Shown: positions 37,751 through 50,289 of the stretch, piece after piece
Numbering within the stretch: the stretch's first letter is position 1
Layout: each line of letters opens with the position of its first letter
Source: Nymphaea colorata
Lineage: Eukaryota; Streptophyta; Magnoliopsida; Nymphaeales; Nymphaeaceae
Assembly: GCF_008831285.2 (NCBI RefSeq)
Contig: NC_045147.1
Coordinates: forward strand, 11,971,427-12,031,426
DNA: 60,000 nt
Reading direction: 5' to 3'
Notes under the pieces: generated by a model
What the model was told of the DNA's origin: nothing
What the model saw: only the letters and a program-made list of their open reading frames with translations
Database searches by the model: none
Made by a program: the position numbers and the translations under genes

Positions 37751-38226
37751 TAAGGCTGAACACGAACGGAGTATAGCGCGAGCTTGACTTGGCTCAAAAA
37801 ACTCGAGCTTGAGCTCAGCTCGAACTCCAGTCGAGCTCGACTCGACTATACAAAATTGAGCTTCAAATCGACTCGCTTAACCCATTTAACTCATTTAGGC
37901 GTTAACTCGTGTAAGCATTAACTCGTTTAACTCATGTAAGTGTTAACTTATGTAACTCACGTAAGCGTTAATTCGTGTAACTCATAAAAATTTATTTTTA
38001 CCCTCAAAGTTAAAATCGATGATCCAGTGAACCGGTTTTGGCAACATTATATAGAGTACAAGTGCAAGTTGAGTTCCTAAAACTCGAGCTCGACTTGTTT
38101 ATCGTTTTGAGTACATTTATAAGCTCAAACTCGGATCGTTTATAAATGAGTCGAGCACAAGCTGAGTTTTTTCGAGCGAGTTCGAGTCGAGCTCGAGTTG
38201 ACTCAGCTCATTGTGCTACACTACCT
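37751..38226. mobile_element. Non-autonomous relative of the hAT element
   Basis: The left end taaggctgaacacgaacgg is close to the terminus of the complete hAT at 47885-54538. Near the right end, gagctgagt...ttgtgc reads in reverse as GCACAATGAGCTGAG, close to its GCACAACGAGTCGAG. The body is packed with gagctcgag words, has a run of about 20-bp tandem units (aactcgtgtaagcgtt type, 37895-37985), and shares the aaaccggttcact word with the left subterminal part of the hAT. It has no ORF. No clean 8-bp duplication is visible, so it is probably old. Confidence 0.55.
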
Positions 38227-39302
38227 AAATCATGCGTAGATATGATATTCACCTCTACGAAAGTGCTTTCAGTGAGTGAGAGGTTAACAATCTCCAAAGG
38301 CCTTTTATTTCTCTTGCTTCAAGAGACTTTGGTGGGATCGGTGTTGTTATAGGATTAAATATTTTTGTATATCCAAATCCGAATATGATCTGATGTCATT
38401 TATTAAATCTAAATCCAATCTGATTTCTTAATCGGATATTAAATTTTCTTTCCTTATCCAATTTTTTCGGATCGGATCGATCAAATATCTGATTCAAATT
38501 AGATATATTGACATCCCTAGCAGCCTAACACCAGTGGCAATCCATGTTCGTAAATCCATTTCATTAGAATAGCAAATTCCAATTCGACAACCACCTCCCC
38601 TTTCCCAATTGTTTTTTTACAAGAGAATTCATTTTCCATAGAAAAGTTACTCCTCATGCCTACCATTAAACTAAAGAGTTAGCCTACCATATCCAATGGG
38701 CGGGATTGGTATAAATGTTAGGGTAGAGGCTGGGAGTGGTAGGCAGCTAATTTATGTTTTAAACTCTCGTTTCATCAACTTTTTGTACTGTAAAAAGTGA
38801 GGCACTAATATGCAAGTTGAAACATAATTGATGTATCATATCAAAGCACCTTCTCAACATTAAAGGGATAAGATAAGGAGAAAGAAAAGAGCTTCGTCCT
38901 TCACTCGGATGATAAGAATAACCTCCCACTCACCCGAAAGACTAGCCAGACCATTTCATTTGTAATCAAACATTGAAATTTCTTAATCAAACCAACTTAT
39001 TGCCCTATAAGTTTAGACTGAACGAAGCCACCCTTTCTCTGTGATGCTTGTTCTCAAAGGAACAGTGGAGGGAAAGAAAAGCCACATCCCTTCATGTGCG
39101 GCTTTTTTTTTTCTTCAATTTTTAAGCAAAAAGGTATGCGCCATGGTGGAATTATCTTTAAATAATTTCACCTTCATATGCACAATTTTTTTTCTTCTTT
39201 TTTACCATTGTTTGTGGTCTTTGTGTATGACAAGAATGATACTCATAGTCATCTGCAGCTAAGCTTGCTCAAGGCATGGAACATGCTCTAAATATGGAAT
39301 CA

Positions 39303-41055
39303 GAAACTACAGATTTTGAATACAAAAAGTTTCTCATTTTATCATTTTTTCAAACAAAAAATAAAACTACTTAGTCTATTTGGTGTTGGTGTAGAATCTT
39401 TCTCATTCTATCATTTTTTTCGAACAAAAAATAGAACTACACAGATAGTCTATTTGGTGTTAGCGTAGATTGTTTTTGATTCTATCATTTTTCATAGCAA
39501 AAAGAAAAACACTTAAGATGGTCTATTCGGTATTGGGCCAGTTTTAGAGCAAAGTCCAGTCCATATCTGTACCAAATCGCGGAGATACTATCCAGGCCAC
39601 AGCAGCGGTGCCAAGCTCACGGCGGCGTTCGAGCTCTTCCTCCGTGTATCTTCCGCCCGCAAGTAAGGATCTCTCTCTCTCTCCCTGCTGGTCAGGAGGT
39701 CCCTGTGACCAACGACGACCTGGAAATGTGGACACAGGATGGTTTTTTAGAAATCTTTCACTCCATTCTTCTGTGTTCAAGCATAGAGTGCGGAGTGGGC
39801 GGCATGGTTTAAGATTTATGAGTGATTTAGCATAAAAAACACAAACATAAATGGTATTTCGTCGCCGAAAAAATCAAACTTTCACCAGTTTTGGCCGTTT
39901 CCGAAACCGATGGAAGACTGCTTCATTTTTTTACTGAAAAAATGTTTTTTCGGTCGGATGTGATGGGGTTTTTATTTAAAACGTTTTAGGATCCTGTTGA
40001 TAGGGATTTTAAATGAAAAATACAATCTCAAACTATCTACATTTGCTCGAATTTGAATCAAAACTCGTCGTCGGCTGTGTTCTTCTACTTTCCGGGGTGG
40101 AATTGCGGGTTCAATGCAAAATCCCGATTTTATGTTTGGAGTGATGGGGTCTTTTGCTTCCAATAGTGATGAGGAGTCGAAAACTATAGATTTTGAATAC
40201 AAAAAGTTTCTCATTTTATCATTTTTTCAAACAAAAAATAAAACTACTTAGTCTATTTAGTGTTGGTGTAGATTCTTTCTCATTCTATCACTTTTTCGAA
40301 CAAAAACTAGAACTACTTAGATAGTCTATTTGGTGTTAGCGTAGATTGTTTCTCATTCTATCATTTTTCAGAACAAAAATCAAAACAGTTAAGATGGTCT
40401 ATTCGGTATAGGGCCAGTTTTAGAGCAAAGTCCAGTCCATATCGGTACCAAATCCCGGAGATACTATCTGGGCCACAGCAGCGGTGCCAACCTCGCAGCG
40501 GCGTTCGAGCTCTTCCTTCGTGTATCTTCTGCCCGGAAGTAAGGATCTCTCTCTCTCTCTCCCTGCTAGTGAGGAGGTCCCTGTGACCAACGGCGGCGGC
40601 CTGGAAATATGGACACAGGATGGTTTTTTAGAAATCTTTCACTCCATTCTTCTGTGTTCAAGCATAGAGTGCGGAGTGGGCGGCATGGTTTAAGATTTAT
40701 GAGTGATTTAGCATAAAAAACACAAACATAAATGGTATTTCGTCGCCGAAAAAATCAAACTTTCACCAGTTTTGGCCGTTTCCGAAACCGATGGAAGACT
40801 GCTTCATTTTTTGACTGAAAAAATGTTTTTTAGGTCGGATGTGATGGGGTTTTTATTTAAAACGTTCTAGGATCCTGTTGATAAGGATTTTAAATGAAAA
40901 ATACGATCTCAAACTACCCCCATTTGCTCAAATTTGAATCAAAACTCGCCGTCGGCTGTGTTCTACTTTCGAGCGGGGAATTACGGGTTCAATGCAAAAT
41001 CTGGATTTTATGTTTGGAGTGATGGGGTCTTTTGCTTCCAATAGTAATGAGGTCT
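39303..41055. repeat. 877-bp tandem duplication upstream of TAM41
   Basis: Copy 1 (39303-40179) and copy 2 (40180 to about 41055) abut in direct orientation and are highly similar, with scattered substitutions and small indels. Each contains a GC-rich patch (39593-39662 and 40471-40541; cagcagcggtgcca...) followed by a splice-donor-like gcaagtaagg or gaagtaagga and a CT run. This is the look of a leader exon and its intron start. No long ORF is conserved. The start of the unit also matches 32225-32350. Confidence 0.93.
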
Positions 41056-41940
41056 TTCCAATAGTTTTGGCATCGAGTTTGTATGAATTTAAATGAAAAA
41101 ATCGATCAAAAGCATCAATATTCGAGCAGGTTTTGAATCAAAACATGAAGGCCGTTTCCGTGGGACGTCTTTTCTTAAAGCCAGCATTTCTTCTTTTGTG
41201 AATGAAAATTATACGAAAATCCTGCTTATTCTATGAAAAGTGCCTGTTTTCTCTTGTTTCTGGGGATTTTTTTTTCTGTTTATTTGAATGCTGTGTTAGA
41301 ACTCTTGGATTTGAAGCTTTTTTTGCATTATTGCTGCTGGCGTTTTCGTCATTCTCGACAGGGTTAGACGTTCTTCCGAGTTTGAAGAACGTGTCTGGTG
41401 ATGGAACCATGGGGTTTAGTATCATTAAGGACTTGACTAATAGACTGAGGCTAAACGTGCTAGTAGTGACTTTTCTTTTACATTGATAACAGTTAACCTA
41501 CGTGTGCTCAAACAGACCTAACCTCAAAATGTAAGCTATAACAAAGACCATGTTCATGAAATAAATCTGTAGAAAAGATCAATAACAAGAACCTTTCTGC
41601 GCATCTGAACAATAGATATGTTCCCTGTCTTTTCCTTTTTCCTCTCACTTTGTACTTATAATTTGAACGTTCTCTTGCTTATGAATTACATGTTTCCTTC
41701 TTTGAGTGCTTATTTTTTTATTACCCATACTAACGGTATATAAATTCCAAACGTAACTATTTTTCTCCCCTTCCCCTTGCTCACTCGTCAAACACCCAAA
41801 ACTTCTCCACTCATTGTCTTTAGGGTTATCAAACATGCCTTGATTCTGGTACTGGATGAAATTTCCTTTCTTCCACCCTCTCCTAGGCGAACTTTCTCGG
41901 AAGTCTTTCCTCTCCAAAATAGGAAGTGCAATCAAACACT
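41056..41940 (+). other. Non-coding DNA upstream of the TAM41 leader
   Basis: AT-rich DNA with no recognised exon. The plus-strand ORF at 41202-41486 encodes Phe/Leu-rich sequence of the sort chance gives in T-rich DNA. Confidence 0.5.
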
Positions 41941-42029
41941 GCCGCTAGTGTTTCTACCGCCAGCGGTGGTCGTTCTTCATCCCTGGCCTCCCCATTCCAT
42001 CACTGGGTGCTTCCTCATATCCGACGCAT
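41941..42029 (+). promoter_or_regulatory. Probable 5' UTR exon of TAM41
   Basis: A pyrimidine- and GC-rich stretch ends at cgacgcat|gtaatctctct, a plausible splice donor with a CT-rich intron start. A matching acceptor, ttgcttgcacag, ends at 42282, 42 bp before the TAM41 ATG. The 5' limit is not defined by the sequence. An alternative leader could lie in the duplicated unit at 39.3-41.0 kb. Confidence 0.4.
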
Positions 42030-42323
42030 GTAATCTCTCTCTCTTTCTCTCGTTTTGCTTGTTTTAGACATGAAGCCATATGAACCAGATGCACCTTAGC
42101 GATATGCAGTTCTATATGCAGACAAGTTTTCCTATTAAATTGCAGTCTTCAGATTTCTATGACAACAATCCGGAATGTGCTTGCAACTTTCGGGATTTCA
42201 TGATCTTGGGCCGCAATTTCTGTTAGGATTATGACTGATAAGCAACTCATTTGATATAAGTTTCATGATTTTGCTTGCACAGAGCTCAAACGGAATTTGG
42301 GGAGTTTTTCTATTTCTATTGAT

Positions 42324-45300
42324 ATGATGGGTTCAAAAGAACAGCTGGCTGCTCCTCTTCAACAGCTTCCTCCTGTTGATTTCTGTTGTGTCTATGGGTC
42401 CTCCCTTCTTCCTTCAACACAAGACAAGGTATTACCTCTTTTTATTGGACTAGTACTTCTCTTTACTCACTTTTTGATTTCCATATTCCATTTGTGTGTG
42501 TGCCTGGAATGTTCCTTTTCTTTATTTTTTATTTTTTTTATTTATTTAGATTTTGATACCAAAATGTCCTTTTTTTGTCACAAGCAGAAGCCCATGGTTG
42601 ACTACATTTTAGGAGTATCTGATCCTGAAGAATGGCATCTTAAGGTAAAGGGCTCTCTTCTTTGATCTTTCTGTTTTTCTCTTCTTGTGTCTTTGCTTGG
42701 TCTCCCATCATGAGTTTGGCATCTTCTATTGATAATTCTTATTTTCATGATCTCAGAATCTGCAGAAGAATAAAGACCATTATGCATCCTGGACGGCATT
42801 TCTTGGTCCAAGAACAGTGTAATTTTTCTAATTTCCATATTAGTTATTCCTTTTGCCTGATTAGTCATCGTGCTATAAAATGTAGTGTTAGACTGGGTTT
42901 AGAAGTTCCATTGCTAATTTTTGTTGCTTATCTAGATCACACAAATTGCTGAGCAGATTGGTGTTGGAGTTCATTTTAATCCATTTGTTCAATGGAAGGA
43001 CAAGGTTTGTCATGTATTTCAGCATTTTCTATTATTGTTATGTGGAATTTTATATCTTAAAAGAGTAGAGTGAATCATTAGTTACTTCATGCAGGTGCTT
43101 AAGTATGGAGTTATCCGAATGCATGATTTGGTTAATGATGTTCTCAAATGGGAGAAGTTTTATGTGAGTGGCCGTCTGCAAAAACCGGTATGTTCAACAT
43201 GAATATTTCAACTGCCAATCATAGCTTTTGTTGATAGCCTGAGTGGATTAATGGATCTTATAGCAAGTTTGCACTACCAATGACTGGTTACCGGGCACTG
43301 ATTCTTTGGTGGTTTTGTGTTTGGTATTACTGTTATTGCTCCAGTTTTTGACAATGTTTAGATATACTTTAACATTTCATTTAAAGGTGTTTGTCTTCCA
43401 ATGAAGTTCCATTATGTCTGGTTCTGCTAGAGTGTTAGCATGGTCAATTTTCTCATAGTGTTTACTACACATTTCTTGGTTACCTGTTGAGCTTGAATAG
43501 CTTGCTATAATCATACTCTTATTTCTATAGGTTTGTATTCTTGTGGACACTATGGATGTGGCAGAATTAAATTTGGCAAATCTGAAAGCTGCTACTTCTG
43601 CTGCTCTGCTCCTATTGCCCTCTGAATTTTCTGAGGTTTTGCTACCTATCAAAGCTTCATAGTTCTTTATATAAATTATAAAAGTGGATTTCTAGCTTGA
43701 GTGCTTTAAGAAAAAACATGTGCTTTTGTATGTGGGTTGGAATCTGTACTTATATTCTTTTTACTTGACAACTGCAGGAAGATTTGTATGCCAAAATTTG
43801 TAGCCTTTCATACATGGGTGATCTGAGGATGCTATTTGCAGAGGACAAGAATAAGGTCAGGAAACTCATTACTGGTTATGTATCATTTTCTTGAACTTCA
43901 GTTTGCTCTACCAGCTGGAAGTTAATGGTGAAGAATGATGTCTTTTGAGTTGATAAGTGCTGGCATCAGATCTAACATGTTGTTGCTTGGAGGATTTGAT
44001 CTAGCAGAGCTGCAGAGTTCAAAAAGCAAGTATATGAAGTTTTTCATGGACTGGCAAACTGTAGGAAATGAGCTTTAGATTGAAGGAGGGCCTCACTTTC
44101 TATGCTTTTGCTTTTGGACATTGCCTGATGTTCAATGATATGTGGAGGACAGAATTGGAGTTGAAATTTTCAACGTCTTGTTCTGAATTTTAGCATCAGG
44201 CTGCATCTTTTCTGCTATAATAGCACTACAGTAGAATAGAAAATTGCAGAAGCATTGTTCCCAGTTAACTGAGCATACAGTGATGATTTTGTTAGAAAAC
44301 ATGCTCTGAACATAATTATCTATGTGTGGTAAACCAAAATACCTTTAAGAAATTTCTTCCAAATATGTACTCAAGCATACATATAGATTTTGTTGTTCAT
44401 TCCCATTACCTTATTTTGTGCTTCTGAAACTTCAAGTCCTTGCAGCATAACGATTCCGAAATATAAAAATGAAGATTCACGTAGCATATGATTAAAATTG
44501 TTGGTCAAATCGTAAATAAGTGCAATATATGTAGAGATACACAATTGATAAATCTGAAATCCAAAGCAACAATTCTTAGATATACTAGGTTTCCTGGTGC
44601 TTGAATTGTCTTCATATTGCTTTTACAAATGAGTTCTTCCCTCCACCTAGATTCTAGTGTTATCCAAAGCAGAGTCACAAATATTGCTGATACTTTCAGA
44701 ATCGCAATAAAAATGCTCACCAAGCACAAGTGAAACTAGAAAATAAGATAATATTATATGTTTTTGCGAAAATTTCAGCTAAATCATTTTTTAATATGTT
44801 TACACTTTTTTCGGTGTCCTTGCGAATATAATAATTATTCTAAGTTTTTATCAGTGTTCTTATAAGAAATTTACCAAAAAAACTTATTTTCCTTATATTT
44901 TTATTATTTTATGTATTTTATTTTTTATTCTCAAGGCTTTCTCAATAAAAACAAACTTTCCCATGAATACCCAAGAAAAACCTGTCCAGTAAAACCCAAG
45001 CACAATATTTTCGACAGTTTGATTATGACCCAAAGGCTATAACGCTATACTGCATGAGTAACTGTAGAAGTTAGGAGTTCTTGTGTGCCCCTTGGATCCT
45101 TGGCAGCTAATCTGGGTTTTTTGCTCAGTCTTCCCATGTTCTGATTTGGTTCTATGGCAGGTAAAAAATATCGTTGGAGGAAGATTTGACTCATTTCGGT
45201 CATTGTACATGCCAACTTTGAAGGAATATGCAGTTGATGGATTGTTGACACTACCTTCCTCTAATGACTCTGGTGGAACTATCATGCAGGTTTGTTTTTA

Positions 45301-46115
45301 GTTATTATTATTATTATTTTTATGTGATACTTTCTGCAAAACCATTGTGCAGGTTTTAAAAAATTTTGGACTGTAAGTGATGATTCATTTTGTTGGCTTC
45401 CTTGTACTTCTGTCATGTATTAACCAGCTGCGGTGCATATGCTGGTGGCAGCAAGCACTTTGAATGTGTTTTGCTTAAAATCTAGGAAAATTGGTAGGCT
45501 GGGTTCCCCACCCAGTCTTAATTCCGCATGGACGGGTTGGGTTACCGATTGATCTATGTATGAAGAGGGAGGGAGAGTGTGTGTGCGTGTCTGTAAAAAG
45601 AGACACAGAGGGAGGTATTTGACCTGCATGATCTGGATGAGCTTTGGTTTCATGGCTGTTTTGAATCTTTGATAAATGCTTTTTACTACTTGAGTCTTTG
45701 TTATTTCATCATAACGATCTTGTGGATCTTAGGACCATGGCTTGTCTGCAACTCGCTCCCTTGTTTTTTCGCTTCCTCAAAGTCTTAGAAGACACATGGG
45801 TGCAAAGTTAGGGGAGAAGCATAGATTGAGTCCAACAGGTAAATGAATGCTATTTCTATTCTTGATGGCCCATACAGTTGCGACTATGCTGTGAACCCAA
45901 AGCTCTTTGTTCTTGTGATGACAGGGAGGGTGATACACGAAGTCATAGTTCCTTCCAGAGCGGAGGCTTCTAAGTGCATGCAGAAAATATTGAGACGGCA
46001 GGTGATGGTTTCAAGTGCCAGACAGGCAGTGGCCGGGGTTTTGAGTGCTGGTGGAATGAATGCAGCACGCTATCTTGCAAACAAGATGTCCAAGGCATGG
46101 AAATCTCGGGTTTGA
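42324..46115 (+). CDS. TAM41: TAM41-type mitochondrial phosphatidate cytidylyltransferase, 10 coding exons
   Basis: The family makes CDP-diacylglycerol from phosphatidic acid and CTP on the matrix side of the inner mitochondrial membrane, the entry step to cardiolipin. Exons: 42324-42428, 42588-42644, 42757-42816, 42936-43004, 43095-43187, 43531-43635, 43778-43855, 45161-45289, 45733-45838, 45925-46115. They total 993 nt, giving 330 aa plus stop, with GT-AG borders and fitting phases. The nucleotidyltransferase-like core is clear: CCVYGSSLLP (residues 21-30), then VDYILGVSDP (39-48), KDHYASW, GVGVHFNPF, KYGVIRM, SGRLQKP and SYMGDLRMLFAEDKNK, in the family order. The C-terminus is basic (KMSKAWKSRV). 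I chose the first of two ATGs at 42324/42327; an in-frame upstream non-ATG extension exists but does not align. Intron 7 (43856-45160) is the longest. Confidence 0.95.
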
Positions 46116-47674
46116 TGTCTGTTAACATCTTCTGTGTTCTGCGTCCAAATTTTGTTCATGATATCAGGAGACCATCTGTGCTAGTATCTCCCCAACCAGC
46201 CGGACTACTCATCTAGCATACACGCTTTGTAAACGCACCTTTCCTTTTCTAGTTTTTGTTTATCTGGGGTGAGTTTTCCTTTTCAACGCTCTATTGGTAG
46301 ACTTTCACATAGCTGTTTGACTTCTCAATGAACTGCACTGTTCCTCCTTTTTTTATTTTTAGTCGTCATTCCCTAAATGTTCTAAATGGCAGCAGCCAGC
46401 AATCTAAAACATCTATCCTTAGATCTCATTGTGCTTCCTTTCCTTCACTGAGTTCAAGGATTTTGATTGTCAATTGTGCTCACTTTCGACCTGATCGTTC
46501 TGATGATATGAAAAATAACTTATAACCAGTGAGTTTTAATTTGTGATATTTTTTGGCAGTCTTCATTTTATGAGAAACAATTTCATGAACCTTGAATGTA
46601 GCAGATCGATTATGATAGCAATTCCATTAACTATGCCTTTATGATCTTCTTCAAGACGTTCGATATTCTCACTTCTGCTTCAGATATCACTTTCCTGCTC
46701 TACTCATCTGGCTTGCTGATAACTACGCCACGGATATCCGATCCTGATAAGGATTGGAGCTTAGATCAGCTTGTTGTCGAAAAATATGAAAAAGGACTCC
46801 ATTATGTATTGGGGTCTTCCAATTTGAGCCGGATCAAACATAATTTGATGACCAATCTAGCGGTGTTTTACTATGGGTGCCTATGGAATGGCTTTGAATG
46901 GATAGCTGAGTATTTGAAATTGACGTAGATGATGATACCATCCACATGGATTGGACCTGGATTTAGACGCTCGACTCATTTTCAAATTCAAATTGGACAT
47001 GGGTTCCTAGATTGGAAGCGGATCAGGGGTAACCTTAGAGAAACCTCAGCTACTTTTACTTGTTTGACCAAATTCAGCATAATCTGTATGGTTTTTGAGC
47101 CCATCAACTGAGCTTAATCGTCCAGGATCGCCAAATAGGTTGTAAAACAAATCTGGCTCATTTGCAAGCCTGGATGGAACTTTCGCTGATGGACCTAAAC
47201 TCGGTATATAAAAATAAGAAGCAAACATGGTCAAAGAACCATGAACCAACCCAAGCTAACATGCAGGGTCCATCTATAGATCCTAACCCAAATTTCATGG
47301 TATCGGGTGACTACAAATTAAAAAAAATATTGCAAACGAACAATTACTAAATTAGTATTGACCAAGGTTTGTAGTGCAGCAATGGTTTATGATGGCTGGA
47401 TGACCGAAAGGATGGATGGCCAGCGTGTGTGAGACATATATGAAGAGAGAATTATATATATATAACCAAAGAGTCATCCAACCATTTATTTAATCAGGAC
47501 TGTTTATGTAAAACAAATGAATCATAGAAAGAAAAACAAAGAGAAGAAATGTAAACAAATGCTAAACGATAAAAATACATCACATTTTTCTCTTTGTTTT
47601 CTTTTAACAATTCATCATGTTGAATTGGACGTCCAAATTAGATGACCGAGTGACTCTAAAAACATAAGCATCTT

Positions 47675-47720
<46 letters not shown>

Positions 47721-47876
47721 TTATTTATTTATTGAAAACTTCAGATTCGATGATACTTGAGATCTCTACTGTTAAAAATTTTAATTGCCACAAAGTGTGG
47801 ATGTCATATTAGTTTGGAAAGTGGGATTCAAGACTATAAAACCCACCCATGATTTGTGCATATTTAATTAGTTATT
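46116..47876. other. TAM41 3' flank and intergenic DNA
   Basis: The first few hundred bases are probably TAM41 3' UTR. The remainder is AT-rich without recognised genes. A long (AT)n run followed by (TTTA)n lies at about 47676-47733. Confidence 0.55.
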
Positions 47877-47884
47877 AGTAGATC
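47877..47884. repeat. 8-bp target-site duplication, left copy (agtagatc)
   Basis: Identical to the 8 bp at 54539-54546 on the far side of the hAT element. Eight base pairs is the duplication length made by hAT transposases. Confidence 0.97.
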
Positions 47885-48129
47885 TAGGGGTGCACAACGA
47901 GTCGAGTTACTCGAACTCGACTCGTTTAACTCGACTCGTTAGTGTAAACGAGCTGCTTCATTAGTTAAACGAGTCGAGCTCGAGTTCACGAGTCAACTCG
48001 TTTAACTAATCGAGTCGAGCTCGAGTTCACTTTGCGAACTCGTTAAAGCTCGACTCGGCTCGATTAACATACCGGTTTTAAAAAAACCGGTTCACTAGTC
48101 ACGACTCACTTTGCAAACGGGAAAGGGTT

Positions 48130-48460
48130 TTTTTTGGTTCTAGGGTTTATTAACTTTGTTTTCGTTCTCCCGCTCTCTCTCCGACTCCGACTCTCCCTCT
48201 CTGGCCGCTCGGCTCTCGGCCTCTCGCCTCCTTCTCCGCCTGTGCTCCAGCCTCCCGCCCTGCTTCACTGTGCTTCTTCTCCGCAGTCCGCCCGCCTGTG
48301 CTCTGCGCTTTGGTTTCCCTGCGAGGTAGCGTCAGTGTACTCGCCGCGGCCGCTTTCGTCTTTGGAAACGCGGAGGCGAAGGAGCGCCTCCCTCCCGAGC
48401 TTACCCCACGCAACATCGTGCTCTATCAGCCTTCTGCAACAAGGTTAAAGGTGAACCCAC
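48130..48460 (+). promoter_or_regulatory. GC/CT-rich leader region of the hAT element
   Basis: A C- and CT-rich block, unlike the AT-rich DNA on both sides, sits just inside the left subterminal repeats and upstream of the transposase ORF. It probably contains the transcription start and a 5' UTR exon of the transposase gene. A possible splice donor is caaggttaaag|gtgaac (near 48450). The ORFs on both strands are low complexity and are not called. Confidence 0.45.
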
Positions 48461-50289
48461 AGAATTTTACTTCTCTTACACTGTTCCGGTAGATTTTTTA
48501 TGTGCACCGATTTTGCATAACGTTGGAACGTATAGTTGGCTTGTTAAGTTGAGTAGCAGAGGAAAGAAACATCGCCTGTGTGTTGTGAAAAATTTTAATG
48601 TTTCTTGCGATTACACATACCATGACACGTTGGTTTTAAGTTGATCGTTCTTGATGTTCTTTTAGTGTGTTTGTTTATTTGTTTTGGGTGTTTTAATGTG
48701 ATATTTCAAAACTAATGCTGATATTCATGACATTGGTTTTTATCCCTCTCTGTGAAACTGTTGCTTGATTGTTTTTCCTGTCATGGATTTTGTTGTGTTA
48801 CCTACAGTTTGATTATTTACAAATAGAAAGAATTAGTATGCCATTTTCTTTTTGCAGAAAAGGGCCTCAAAACTCTTACAAATTTGTAGCATATGATGGT
48901 ATTTCAATCATGTTTTTCGTTGCAAATCTGATGCCCTTTTTAATTGGGGTTGGGAAGTGTTCATGCTATTTGAGGAATTTATATTTTGTTATTGGAACTT
49001 ATTTTATGTATTCAGTAGATTTTTTTTTTGTAACTTTATACAATTTAAATTTTATGATTGGATGTTCTCCTCACTGGATTTTTCTTTCCTTCTTGTTTCT
49101 TTGTGCATTTGCGCTTGCACGTGATTTTTTTAGGCAATGGGAGGTTTTCCACAATGATCTTTATCTCTGCTAGCAGGGACTGCGGATGATCTTCTAACCA
49201 TTCCCTCGTTGCTAATTGTCATCCTGAGGGTGTGCACTTGACTGCCAGTGAACTTAAGATGTGTTCACATGCCTTTGGCTGCTAGCTGACTTGAAACTCT
49301 TTCCTTATCAGGGAGAGTCAAACCTGAACTTCCTAGTTTGTGTATGAAATAAATCCAGATATTAGAAACACAAAAACCATTAGCAGCAGCTTATGGACAC
49401 TATTGTTGAAGGACTTTCCACCATGAAGTGATTTAATGGTTTTGAGTCTTTTGACAATAACATAGTTGCAAATTTTTTATTGCATTTCTAATTCCAATAG
49501 GTATTTGATTGAGAACTTGCGAGTTATTAAATTTTCCTTGTAGTATAGGGTACTGGTTCATCATTTTTGTTTCAAGTTCCTTTTTCTTTGTTTTGGGTAG
49601 ATGGTCATTTATAACAATTTCAATTAATTATTTTTTTGAATTCATTTATAAATTGTCTTCATGTAAATTGTAAAGTTTGTCTTTAGAATGATGTTTAAAA
49701 TTCTGAGGTTTGGTTTTTATTTTGGTTATAGTGGATACCTCAAGACTGTATTATCCTGGACTGGCAAATTTCCCAAGTCTGCTAGGCTAATGTGGTATGT
49801 AGTTTGAGTCGAGATCCAACTAATTTTGGTTTACATAACATCATTTAGATAAAGAAAAAAAACTTTGGTTAGTTTTTTTGCCAAACTTGTTGTTACATAG
49901 TAAATGGGGGGAAAAGATTCTCATCGAAAGAAAAAATGGAACTCCACTACCTGCAAGACCAGTAAAAGCTTTGCGGCTGCTTTTATAAATATACTTAGAT
50001 TCTTGTTTACAGTCACACTAGTTCAGTTTATATGTCTGTCACAATATTTCAGTTTATGTCTTATGCTTTCAGATAACATACCATTTGCTTCCATGTTGCA
50101 TGATTGTGATCATGTGAGCAGAATAGAATGAGATTCTAGTCTACCCACCTCAGGTATCTCATTATGATGATTGAACAATCTTCTTGTTTGATTAGACGTA
50201 ACTGGTAATATGCTTGTTGATGAGTAATTTCTTTTCATGTTCAAATAGGAGAATAGCTTGAGCAGGAGGGAAAATTACTATTTTGAAGA

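Larger units (their letters stand above)
35610..39400. repeat. Copy B of the diverged direct segmental duplication
   Basis: This is the partner of the segment at 29080-32360, in the same orientation. It contains additional insertions not obvious in copy A, notably the hAT-related element at 37751-38226 and a MITE end at 36470-36539. Its right end runs into the 877-bp tandem duplication upstream of the TAM41 gene. No gene was recognised within it. Confidence 0.7.

Noticed and set aside
37890-37990. Short regularly spaced units (aactcgtgtaagcgtt type) resembling an array
   Set aside because: Units abut without unique spacers and lie in a plant transposon remnant, so this is not a CRISPR array.
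41202-41486. 94-aa plus-strand ORF upstream of TAM41
   Set aside because: Phe/Leu-rich chance translation of T-rich DNA, not linked in frame to TAM41.
48134-48448. Overlapping ORFs on both strands in the hAT leader
   Set aside because: Composition is low-complexity CT/GC with no conserved motif; a leader is more likely.
48769-49173. 134-aa Phe-rich ORF inside the hAT element
   Set aside because: T-rich DNA gives Phe/Leu/Tyr-rich ORFs, with no transposase motif.
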